A stretch of DNA of 64,000 nucleotides. Source: Perkinsus olseni (Eukaryota; Perkinsozoa; Perkinsida). Location of the stretch: positions 1-64,000 of the forward strand of contig JABANN010000064.1 of assembly GCA_013115125.1 (NCBI GenBank). The letters run 5' to 3'. Shown here in pieces: positions 31,024 through 41,039 of this stretch. Every line of letters begins with the position of its first letter. Position 1 is the first letter of the stretch. Below the pieces are notes generated by a model. That model was not told the DNA's origin and ran no database searches. It worked only from the letters and a program-made list of their open reading frames with translations. The position numbers were made by a program, and so were the translations under genes.

Positions 31024-32334
31024 TCACGAATCGAATATAACTCCATATGCACGGATGCCGTTCTTTTCGAGACCCCGCGTAACCTCTCGAGTAGCCTTCA
31101 TATTAGAAATGAATACCACAGCTTCGAAGCTTCCATGTTCCCACAGATTCCTCGCCACTTGGACTAGATCCGGACGACCCAACTTCTGTGTGTCGTGGAT
31201 GATGGCCGTGGGGTCCATTCTCCGGATGGTAGTCATGATCGCTGAGCCGTAGGTCTCCAAAGGTGCTCGAGCGGACCATACGATCTTCACTGGGTGGCTT
31301 GGCTGTTCTACGAAGAGACTTAGACAAGGCCCTATACCAGAGCCAGTGGCCATGACTATACATGGCCTGAAGAGCTTCACCACTCGAACCGTCCCGAGCT
31401 GTGGAAGTCCTCGCGTCCAGATCCTACTCGGCGGGTTATCAATAATTCGGCCTGACCAGTCCCCCGCGCGAGAGATAATGATAGAGAAACCTTTCTGATC
31501 CACATGCCAGACCTTCTTCTCTTCCTCGCTCAGGCCCGCAATGGAGCTTCGAATATTCGGTATCACCGCAAATGCATGCGTCTCGCGCAGAGGTGAGTCA
31601 GTGACTCGAATAGCCTGTCCGAATGATACAATTCTATGTCCAAAGTTGAGGACGAGCGCGTGGGAGGAGAGTCGCCGGCACTCAACCACACGCTTCCTCA
31701 GATGTAACCAGGGAAAAATAACAAAACCGGTGATGAGAGAGACCTCCCACACACGGACATCAGAAAGAAAAAGTTTCCAGAAATTCATATGCGACAGTAA
31801 AGCATCTTCTCTAACTGTCAGTATCAGCTGCATCCAGAATATTAACAGAAGTGCCCAAGCACAGTAGCGATGCACGCATTCGAAACAGTTGTGGTGCAGC
31901 CTGCGCATGAATGGCAGGGCGAAGAGTATGATCAAGACCATTGAAGAGAGTACGAAGCACGAGGTCGAAGTTTCTATTCTAGTCGAGACATCCTTCTGAA
32001 TCAGTTTGATGGTGAGGGCCAAGTGCCACATAAGCGCTGCGAAAGCAAAGCTACTGTGGAGAGCCCCGTGATAGCAGTAAACCCTTGCGAAGTGTCTCCT
32101 CAGCGGCAGTGACAGGTGTGTGGACTTGTCAACGAACACGGCGAAAAGCGAGTTAACGAAATACTCATTCCTAGTCACGACTGTGAGCAGCAAGTACGTC
32201 GTGACAGCAACAGAACTCGTATGAACGCCTGGATGAAGAAAGATTTCTAGTAGAGCGAACACTGCGGTGTTCAGAACGAGATTGGACAAGAAAACTCGGT
32301 GGTATGTTGAGGAGTGCCACTTGATGGGGGACAT
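31024..32334 (-). CDS. TmpA-like transmembrane reductase, copy B
   Basis: Intronless, 436 residues, ATG at 32334. Same architecture as copy A: N-terminal membrane half with TRNEYFVNSLF and RLHHNCFECVHRYCAW, then the flavin/pyridine-nucleotide half with MATGSGIGPCLSL and the same C-terminus GIRAYGVIFDS. From the stop through 31786 it differs from copy A (27013-27775) at one base by eye (31398, Leu instead of Phe in GLPQxGTVR), whereas the N-terminal 180 residues differ at roughly a quarter of positions. The 3' flank is also shared for a few tens of bases apart from a small indel. Perfect hairpins stand on both sides (30474-30514; 32774-32824). Either a tandem duplicate with later gene conversion or a mobilised cassette. 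Confidence 0.85.
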   Translation of the reverse strand: MSPIKWHSSTYHRVFLSNLVLNTAVFALLEIFLHPGVHTSSVAVTTYLLLTVVTRNEYFVNSLFAVFVDKSTHLSLPLRRHFARVYCYHGALHSSFAFAALMWHLALTIKLIQKDVSTRIETSTSCFVLSSMVLIILFALPFMRRLHHNCFECVHRYCAWALLLIFWMQLILTVREDALLSHMNFWKLFLSDVRVWEVSLITGFVIFPWLHLRKRVVECRRLSSHALVLNFGHRIVSFGQAIRVTDSPLRETHAFAVIPNIRSSIAGLSEEEKKVWHVDQKGFSIIISRAGDWSGRIIDNPPSRIWTRGLPQLGTVRVVKLFRPCIVMATGSGIGPCLSLFVEQPSHPVKIVWSARAPLETYGSAIMTTIRRMDPTAIIHDTQKLGRPDLVQVARNLWEHGSFEAVVFISNMKATREVTRGLEKNGIRAYGVIFDS

Positions 32335-33670
32335 GCCGATAATGGTGATTCAAAACTCCTGAGAGAGGCTCATCGTGTCTAGTGTTACAACCCACTCAGT
32401 GTGATCCTGACCTGAACTTCAATTGAGCGTGCCCGCGTTCACGCTCCGTCGTCGGCGCTAGCGTCGGGAGGGTGACGGGCTCCACTATTCTTGGAAACCA
32501 TGAAACGGCAGGTTCATAGCAGCGTCGAACCTGAGCTTCATGGCCCGAGTCGGGTCACCTGACGATTCCTTCTTGTGAGTTTTCACGAATCCCTATCCAG
32601 TTACGCGCAACAGTGGCCCTATCAAGGCGTCATGGATCGTGGTGCGGGCATCATACGAATTCCAACGAACATGTGTTACGCTCCGTCGGTTTTAAGCATG
32701 TAGAGTAGCCCCAGCATTAGCTTTATTTAATATTTGGCCTTGCGTTTCGCGTGTGAGGAAGAATGCTACTACAACTTGACATGACCCAAGGAGTGCAAGT
32801 TGCACTCCTTGGGTCATGTCAAGTTGCACTGTGCAACCTCAAGGCCAACGGCGCAGTCCCCGGGGACAGCGCACGGCGAGCGTGATGCGCTTCGCTCCGC
32901 TCTGCTCGAGACTAGACACTTCCTACATGGATCTAGATGGCTCTAGATGACGGAGTACGTCTCTTCCACGCCGCTTTGCAAACCTCGTTCGGCGCGGAGT
33001 GACCAAGCGCAGGCTGTCACGCAGGTAATAGCGGACTGAACAAGCGCGAGCTGTTAGCCACCTTTATAACCGGCCCGAGAAGAGAGAAAAGAGGGATAGC
33101 AAGGGCAGGTCAGAATCGCGGATGAGGACGGGGAAAAGAGCAACCCGAAACCCTGAGAAGCCCGTAGGGCAACCAGACACCCGATGACTGTTATACAAGG
33201 CCGTACCTTCATCCTAGACGCCGGGGATGGGGCAGGTATTGACCAAACCCCTGCGGAATCTTTCAGCGGGACCCCTATAACATCTTTAATATCATGCGAA
33301 ATGTGCAAGACCGCAGTATTTCGTTGGCGGTCTCAAGTTTCGGTTGTGAACATATCCAGTTTCCTACGGCCTCCATTCGCTTCACGCGCTGGACATGTAC
33401 TTCGAGTGTCAGCATCTGGTTTGCTCGGTTACAGAGACCTCGAGCGATCTGCGGACCTCTTTACAATGTCGTGGATGACTAAGGTAGCGTGATAACTGTC
33501 GTTGGCGGCTGTTGTTTCGTTGTTGTTCATCCGTACCCCGACCCGGTCAGAAACAAAACTTTGATGAGTATTGAGTAGAAAATAGTTCGAGAATGGTAGC
33601 TCTGCCACTACGCTCGCCGCAATACAGTGCGATTGCTATCAGAAAAAAAAGGGTGCATAACGAATAATCG
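32335..33670. other. Intergenic with long hairpin
   Basis: Contains the 51-base hairpin at 32774-32824 and, at about 32888, a phrase CTTCGCTCCGCT that also occurs near 8193 and 45373. A plus-strand open frame at 33184-33492 has no recognisable features and I do not call it a gene. Confidence 0.45.
32774..32824. repeat. Perfect hairpin, 25-base arms
   Basis: The left arm (32774-32798, beginning ACTTGACATGACCC) is followed by one G and an exact reverse complement (32800-32824). It lies about 0.44 kb upstream of TmpA copy B. Confidence 0.95.
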
Positions 33671-34232
33671 TTAGTAGATGCCGCCGGCTGCTGGAGGAGG
33701 ACCGCCGTCAGTTTCATCCTTGTCACCGGGGTAATCTTCATGGCGCGACTTCCGAGGCTTCTCTGTCAACGCACGATTCCTTCTACCTGAATTGTGCGAA
33801 TCACAGACACAGCAATCGCGGCGTCCGTCACCCTGGAGGTAGAGGTATCCCCAAATGAACAATAGAACCATGAGGAAGACCCCGAAGGGAGATACCGGCA
33901 GGAGGGAGGATGAGCTGCTTGAAGTCTGCAAGGCATCGCTGTCACCAGAGCTGATGTCACTGTAGGTGCCCTGGTTATCTGAAAAGAGTATAGCGCGAGT
34001 CGCGAGGCACGACAGAAAACTCGGACTGCAGGTCGGTAGAAACTAAACGTTATATCAGCTCTTACCGACGAAATAGCAGAATGCGGTAGGGATTAGTAAA
34101 ACAAAAGCACCATGCGCTGTTCAACCGCATTGCAACAGACTTACTCAAGTTCCCCAACGCATTAGCGAGGCTGCCTCCCTGACTGCGAACCCACTCGCAT
34201 AGGTCTTCCCAAGGATTGCCTTCGCCCGGCAT
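33671..34232 (-). CDS. Small single-span membrane protein
   Basis: Two exons on the minus strand, 34232-34145 and 33978-33671, with a 166-base intron in phase 1, give 131 residues. The start MPGEGNPWEDLCEWV is followed by a Gly/Ser stretch, a six-serine run, one hydrophobic span (around FGVFLMVLLFIWGYLYL), a CCVCD cysteine cluster and a hydrophilic tail with PPPAAGG. The cysteine cluster directly after the span could be palmitoylated (inference). No family recognised. A branch-point-like TACTAAT lies inside the intron. Confidence 0.6.
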
Positions 34233-34458
34233 GATTCGGCGCAAAAACGGGTAAAAATCGGCGAAATAACTGAGCCTAGCATGCAGAAGCAGGCAACAAG
34301 GTTCCCTCCCAACAGCTCCTGAACGCAGGAGCCCTACACCGCCTCCATTTCATGCCACTCCCCCGAGCCCTGTTATAGTTACCAAACACGAGGCAGCAGC
34401 AGCACCCGAGGTATAGCGAAACAACGGTAATGTACGTTCGGCGATACTTGTGGACATC

Positions 34459-36905
34459 TTAATCCAGATCCCCGAGATCGATGTCCTGAGGCATTCCACA
34501 CTCATACGGCCGCCGAAGCCGGAGGCACTACTTCTTCACTCTGTTGCACCTCCCCTTCTGTTCGTGCACGCTTTGGCTCGGGCGGTGTCTCCGACGAAGT
34601 GGGAGCCGCGTCGTCGAAGAACACAACACCGCTTTCTGTGCAGATCTCCGACGTCTCCAAGCCACTGAAGGGTGAGATGTTGATCAACACTCAGGTTGGG
34701 TATTGCCCTACTGTGCATTGAGCCTGCCGTCCGCCCCTAGTGCTCCACCGGTTATCTCAAAACCACCAAGACCAGCCGCGGGGCCAGCGGCTTCCGCTGC
34801 TCCCAAAACCTGACAATGAAGATGACGAGATGACACCCACCGCGACGCGGACCAGGCCTACATCCTCCGTTCCAAGGAGGCCCATGAGCCACTGTCGCTG
34901 CCGATGAGCAGCGACACTGCCCGGCTTGTCCACCTCGCTCGAGACGAAGTTGTCGGGAATCTCGTACTCGGCGCCGGCCTTCATCACATCATCGTTGGCC
35001 TCCAGAGAATCCCGGACCTGCTAGACACCGCAGTAGAGCTGGCTGACCTCAACATGTTACCTTTTCAATGTCCTCCTCTGTTGGGCGCTTGATAGTCCCC
35101 GTCCAGCGGTCTCTAGTGAGAGGGACAGACTCGTTGTTCACGGCCAGCAGGGCAAGCCACTAATGGGGAAGCGAAGCATAAATCAAGAGGAGCACTCCTA
35201 CGCCTACCTCGAGATCGAATTGCAGGGGGACCCGTTTGCGTTGAGCAGTGGCCTGGCGAAAAGCAAGGAGTCATGTCTTCTGGGAGAAAGTGTTGTCAAC
35301 CTCCCTTACCTCTCTCGCCTCGTCGGTCATTCCCTTTCCTTGCAAGCTGTGGGTCCACAACTGCCCCGTCTGAAACGGGATCGCAATCTCCAGGCCGTCC
35401 GGTGAACCTCCGACGGGCGAGTGGAGACCCCACCATCAATTACCTTCACATCTATCGTAATGACCTGCATGTAACCCAACGACCCCTGCCGTCGCGGTAC
35501 ACACTTATCAAGCGCAATGAAGCGTGTAAGCGAGGCTGGCCGATCCTGAGTGGCCTCGTGAGGCACCAGCGCAGTGTACTTGGCGTGCATATGACCACTG
35601 AGTAAGGAGACAATAGGGCAAGGCGAATCGAACCAGACGACCCAACCTGAACCAATAGTCTGGCCTCAGCTTCCCCATGAGGTCCATGGAGTGGGCATTG
35701 CCCATTTCACCCCTACTGATCTCCTGTCTCATGGTACCTGAGTAGCCCTGCCGCCGCCGGCTACGGTCCCTCTCCCCCCTACCCGTTCTGTCCTTAACTC
35801 GTAATAAGGTGTCAGTATCGCCGTAGTCAGTGATACCAGTGGGCCAGTCGTGGCTCACAACTATTCGTACAGGGTCGACCTCCATTGCGCTCGTGTTGTC
35901 TGCCTAGACTCGCGACTGGCGATAGCATACCGATCGACGGGCACCTCCTCACCAGTGCAGCAAGCTTCTCCATCTCATACTTCCTTGCATGGTAGGCCGA
36001 GCGTTTGGTGTCCTCCGTGTAAGGCGCCACCTCGTAGTGGCCTAGGTCGTAATGGTACCCCTTATAGATACCACTGAAGCCACCTATTCGGACTCCTTTA
36101 CAGCGAACAACCTGAAGAGGCCGAAAATGTGAGGACATTAGACAGTGGAACGCAGCCAAGCCGTTCGGCCCGAACGGGACTGTGAATTCCGTGGCGCAGT
36201 GAAGGTACGCGGCTCATCATCGGCATCGGACCGGGAAGCCACGATTCCCAGGGATCGAGAAGCACCATCCGAAATGCTAGCCCATAGTGAGGTAGAGGAG
36301 CTCACCCCAGAATGCCCCAGGTAGTAGATCCCCTTGGCCGCCCAACCTCCATAGTATCTGCCGGAAATAAGGCTCGATACATCTTGAGAAGCGACCACAG
36401 ATTACAGCTCCCTGAGATGAGACGGGGCCTCGTGGTTGCCGCCAACGAATACCGTAGTAACGGGAGCTGACTTCTCGCCCTTCCAGTAACGGTGAAAGTC
36501 CTGCAACCCACAACGTGTCAATTTCGCGATCGCTCCTCTCTGTCGCATTGTACTTTCATATGGCGATGCTTCGCTGGAGCTGCCAGTTCATTGAGCTCGG
36601 CCTCAGTACCTGAGCCAGGCTCTGTAGGCCCCGAGGGAGCGATCACCGTACGAATGGCTTGGAAGTCTCCGCAGCAGATGAGCAGGTCCACAGGCGGTGT
36701 ATTCTTCGTTCGTTCAAGATGCTCGATAGCCTGGCAAACCAATATCAGCCTAATGAGAAAGATACCACGCCCGACGCACTTCGTAGATTCTATCCAAGTC
36801 GCCGTGAGCGCATCCCTCTACTGCAATGGTAAGGTGACGAGCTGGGTCATACTGAGGTGGAGGTGATTGTGCTGAGGAGGAAGGAGAAGGCGGCTGGTGA
36901 CTCAT
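34459..36905 (-). CDS. DBR1: RNA lariat debranching enzyme
   Basis: Opens excised intron lariats by cutting the 2'-5' bond. Minus-strand start at 36905 ([11 protein letters not shown], then a Pro/Ser leader). Metallophosphoesterase motifs in order: [30 protein letters not shown], then [82 protein letters not shown] and [11 protein letters not shown], followed by the C-terminal domain ([15 protein letters not shown]). These appear in the order of human DBR1 with all expected metal ligands present. About a dozen introns of 40-230 bases join in phase. The extreme C-terminus is unsure: the frame stops after PPASAA(V) near 34502, or continues through a 22-base gap to DIDLGDLD and a stop at 34459. 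Fitting for an intron-rich genome. Confidence 0.9.
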
Positions 36906-37779
36906 CTATCGATTGGCCATAAACCAAAAAAGCTGAGGTTCCCAACCAAGGGAGGCTTCGACCGCCAATTGAGCGGAACTAAACCAGACACGAGGATGCC
37001 GTTGAGTAATAGTTTACAGGGCAAGAATGTCATGGATAACTCACAAGAATCCTGAGGTGCCGTCTTCATCAAGGCTTGACTTGCTTACTGATGCCGAGAC
37101 CACCACCATCACAATTCTGCGGGCCGGGACGAAACTTTTTACCTGCGTTTTCTCGGCCCGACTTCGATGATGCTCTGGTCACCACGGTCGAGAGCTTTCC
37201 CGTCTGGCTGTTGTCCCTGGACGGAATGAGGCTCCAGTCAGGTCCTCTTTTGCTAGGGGGGCCGCCAGTGGACTGACGAGAAGTAGATCATAAGCATAGG
37301 ACTGAGGAAAGTCTCACTCGAATGGTCGGCGGCAGAGCTCTGCGGTTCTCGATGAGGCCTGAGGATCGAGTACGATGATAAGATGCACCATCAGGATGGG
37401 GCAGCAGGTACCTCCCGGCCGGCGCGGCGCTCCACCAAGCCGTCCGGGAGCAACTTCATCTAAGAGGAGAGCCTGTCACTGTTGGAGCCATCGTTAGTGA
37501 TTGCATACCGAGATCGCTGTCCCTTCCCTTGATGGACTCCCATCCCGCTACCGCGCGCCTCGAAATGCCCAGGGAGTCGTCGGCGACCTACGACAGAACG
37601 CCGCCTATCGCCTCTACTGATTCGTTGATGGGAGTACCATAACAGCGGACCTCAGGCTTCCCATACCCTCCGATATCCTCAACCATTGATCTACAGCCCT
37701 CACGTGGGAGGAGGCTACCTCTATGGTCTGGCTCAAGCTAAGAATGGCGGTCATACTGCCACTGCTACTAGCACGACGC
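36906..37779 (-). CDS. Possible small basic protein, unassigned
   Basis: A minus-strand ATG at 37459 (MKLLPDGLVERRAGRE) directly abuts an AG acceptor (CTCTTAG|ATG). A later exon near 37276-37160 carries STGGPPSKRGPDWSLIP and KLSTVVTRASSKSGREN, then KKFRPGPQNCDGGGLG before about 37080. Codon usage and splice signals look real, but I cannot fix all the joins and recognise no domain; the basic, unstructured character would suit a nuclear or RNA-bound protein. The interval from 37460 to 37779 shows nothing else. Confidence 0.35.
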
Positions 37780-38582
37780 CTACCCCTCCGTACGACTTGG
37801 CAGTGCTTCAATCCATGGCGGTAGCTCCTTATCACAGCCAAGGCGATGACCTTCACAAAAGCACTGCCGCATAGGGTTTCAGCAGAGCCCATCAATTACA
37901 CAGGTCCTTTGCGAAATGAATACAGTTCCTCCTGAGTATGTGATAGGTTCCACCGAGCCACACCTTTCGCAGGGCCATCAGCAGCCTCCACACTGAGTCT
38001 GAGGGGGAGCCGCAACAGCAGCTCGAGCACAACGGCGGGCCGAGGCCTAGCTACCACGGCTAAGGTCGGTGTCGCCCATTGCTACTGACTCCCTGTAGAC
38101 GTGAACTTCATGGGACTTCGGCCGGATCATGCACAGTCTGATGGAGCCAGCGATGCGACCCTCACTGGTACTTTGTGACGGTACCCCGTGGCCTTGGGGT
38201 CGGCGGTCTGACCAAAACTCCACTCCTCACCGTAGACCTCCACCCCAACATGAAAGGCACCCCAGGAGAAGGCACGAGTAACAGCATTAAGGTGACTGAC
38301 CACCTGCAAGGAACTGTAGACCAGGCACCGGCCGAGTCCCTGGCGGCTGTCTACCTTATCCAGGTCATACACATGAAGCACCACCTGACGATCGTCTACA
38401 GCCGGCCGAGGCCGAACGGAAGTGGAGCGCCTCGTTGGGTAGGCCGGCAAAGTCCTCACTGAGAGAGTTTACGACCCTGGCCTCTATAGCACTTATGGAG
38501 GTGGGTCCCTACAGTCATGCTTGTTGCTGCTATTCCCCTCGTCAGAGGTACTCCCTGCCACCGTGGAGATGCTACTACCCAT
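37780..38582 (-). CDS. PPPDE (DeSI-type) thiol peptidase
   Basis: Putative deubiquitinating/deSUMOylating cysteine peptidase. The minus-strand start at 38582 reads MGSSISTVAGS, a good N-myristoylation signal. After an N-terminal exon comes VVLHVYDLDK, an intron (about 38307-38358) and SWGAFHVGVEVYGEEWSFG, which holds the catalytic histidine context of the family. Farther on, TYHILRRNCIHFAKDLC carries the catalytic cysteine, and a final exon gives LPPWIEALPSR, the usual C-terminal segment, with the stop at 37780-37782. The His-then-Cys order is diagnostic of PPPDE. Exons between 38400 and 38510 are approximate. Confidence 0.78.
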
Positions 38583-39397
38583 ACATAGAGGACAGTCGCT
38601 ACGACCTCCTGATCTCACCGATCAAGGCTTCTCGAATTGCAGTCAACCAAACCACACGGGAAGGGAGAGAAACCATAAGGCACAGAACGCTAATGATCAG
38701 TGGCAGTGCTACTGCTGTTGCTCTCGGCTATCACCCGATTGAAGCTGTTGAACAAAACCTTCGCTAGGGACTCTCTGAGGGATAGGGATACATGGCAAAC
38801 ATCTGTGAAAAGATGGCAGGATACCTGTTCCCTGCGGAGGCCTCGTCGAGCTCAGAGTTGTGGTCGAAGAGGCACAGGTAGCTCGGAGAAGAAACGTATA
38901 AACCTGGACAAGTCTTGCGCATGGCGGTGAGGACCTACAATGAGACCAAAGTAGCTGGGAGGCAGCATAAGGTCTACTACGAAGGGCTTGCGGGTGGTCT
39001 CCGCCGTGGTACAGAAGTGCTCTACTGAGCGTCGCGAAGGCCTCTTGCCTTGGAAGAACTGCTGTCGATACACCGGGTCTGAGGCAACGATCGTCGAGAA
39101 GACAGACTAGTGATCCCAACCCTACTCTTATCGTGGAGGCGTATCATAACATTGAGCAGTATGGTGACTGTGAGGGACTCATCCCTGAGCTGGTCCACTC
39201 GTATGGGCTGGATGGGGCATTTATGGACCGCCCCTTCCGCGTCATCATCGGTCGAATCGGAAGGTGCAGAGGATGTCGACTCCTCCGCAGAGGACTCCTC
39301 GGACGATAGCAAAACTGAAAAACCCAGAAAGTAATCACAGCGGAGCGGTGCAAGTTTCAGTGGAGTATATTCGCGGCGACTCCGAGCCACAGCTAGG
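38583..39397. other. Unresolved coding-like stretch
   Basis: Plus-strand segments read as plausible protein (RTYNETKVAGRQHKVYYEG at about 38930, then VEAYHNIEQYGDCEGLIPEL at about 39137 and an acidic Ser/Glu/Asp end to 39334). The minus strand is also open across 39022-39408. Serine/acidic codons are self-mirroring, so strand cannot be decided by eye. No domain recognised. Confidence 0.35.
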
Positions 39398-41019
39398 TCA
39401 GGGCTCACCCTGCTTCTTGTAAGCCGCCACGGCAGGGCCCCAGGCCTCCGCTATCCTCGAGACTACACTCAGGAGCCTCTCTTTGGTCTCGGCTATTTCC
39501 CTCATCAACGCTGGGGTTTTCTCGGCAAAAAGGTTACTGGTGTCAAGCGCCTGCCGGGCTCGGGCGATACGATTAGAATGCTGCCCTGAACGCATATTAC
39601 CAGGACGTTAAATCCCTTAACGACGCGATTCTGTTTCTTGAACCTAGCCTCCCCGCCCGGTATGATTCCTGATAAGAAGCCAGTAGCGGGGATGGTCACA
39701 GTAAACAACCTACTGTGTGGAACGAGCTCCATGGAAGCCTGGGACACTTGGCGGTCGAGGGCATCGGAAAGATCTCCTGCCAAGGTCAAGTCCTTCAAGA
39801 ACCGTCTCCTAGCATCTCCATCCGTCGGGAAACCCAAGTCCAGTACCTACTCGGAGAGCATAGTCACGCGCCACGAAATTCCGCCCTTATAGTACCCCTC
39901 GGATCCAGCCCCTTCGACTCCACTTGGGGGTCGAGTCTACCATGTACGGGATGTTGTGGCGTGACGCACAAGCGATGAGCTCCTCCTTCCGGGTGCTCAA
40001 CAGCAACGGTCGTACTTGGCAAACCTAGCACGCTGCTCATAACCGCAGTGCTGCTCCGAGGAGCCTCACATTTCCGATCTCATCGTCGTCATTGCCCTCG
40101 GCATTAACAACCATACCGTTAATGTTGAGCAGGTTGCCCTTGCCCAGCTCAGCGAGGCGATTCTCGTCTACCTGAGAACAGGCAGCCTCAGAGCGAAGGA
40201 AAGACCAAGGCGGAAGCACATCGTCCATGTGGTGTCCTACGACGACCACTGGCTGAGTTCGCTCCTCCTCAGGAAGGCCTGCCGCGGCCCAGGCCAACTT
40301 ATGGGCTTTGGCGTACATGCTGAACCGAATGTCTCGCGTCTGTTTCTCGTAACTGTGATAGAGAGAATAATCCCAAACTCGGAAGACTGGCAGCTCTTAC
40401 TCCATCCGACTGATGCCAGTCTTCAGGGAGCCATGCGGTCGACGCAACTTGACATGATGGTGATAGAGAGGAATCTGTAACCATCAAGGCCGCGCTTACA
40501 GCACTGGACGCGGTGGAACAGGGCAGTACTTACCCCGAGGCGTCCTGTGACGTAGGTAACCCATTGGAGCTCCTGCTTGGCGTCATCACGATTCGAATGG
40601 CGGATATGGCACGCAACAAGCTTGAAGCCGAGGGACCGCTGGAGCTTGGACAGCAAGTGGAGGTGAGTCTGAGGATGATGATGACGATAATGCCCGGTGG
40701 GCGGCCAAGTCCTCGCCAAGAGCATCAACTTTGACTGAACAATAGCGACCGCGTTCCCCGGTATTACCATAGAATCCACGCCACCGCTGAGGGACAGCAC
40801 GAGGACCTTCGGTACAGTGTTGTTGGGATAGTTCTGTAACTGAACTGGGGTACAATGAAGCCTTGAGAGGGACTGAGCATCTCCTACGAAGAAGTCCTTT
40901 AAGCGACTCATGAGTACTGCATCAGCCTGAGAATGGAGGCCCTGCACCAAGAAGTCAGGGTCGTTACGACAGAGCTCGTCCAGGACGTGGCGCTCCTTTG
41001 GAGGCTCAGTGAGCTTCAT
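39398..41019 (-). CDS. TilS-like PP-loop ATPase
   Basis: The minus-strand ATG at 41019 (MKLTEPPKERHVLDEL) follows a CAACAG acceptor. The PP-loop is VLVLSLSGGVDSMV (about 40765-40805). Then come FKLVACHIRHSNRDDAKQEL, TRDIRFSMYAKAHKLAW, VVVGHHMDDV|DENRL split by an intron (about 40177-40221), VRPLLLSTRKEELIACA and YMVDSTPKWSRRGWIRG, in the order of bacterial tRNA(Ile)-lysidine synthase (TilS); the last segment matches its DxTNxxxxxxRxxxR motif. C-terminal helices (FLKDLTLAGDLSDALDRQ, ALMREIAETKERLLSVVSR) follow. TilS acts on CAU-anticodon tRNA-Ile of bacteria and organelles. Related TtcA/CTU1 enzymes have other motifs, so TilS is preferred. No clear transit peptide is visible. The stop at 39398 may instead overlap a GTGAGC donor. 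Confidence 0.68.
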
Positions 41020-41039
41020 CTCAGCGAGGTCCTGAAGCA

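Noticed and set aside
33184-33492. Plus-strand 102-codon frame
   Set aside because: No ATG context, splice signals or homology that I recognise.
34480-34501. Another 22-base micro-intron near the end of DBR1
   Set aside because: The frame simply stops there (PPASAAV, stop); nothing in the family requires the residues beyond.
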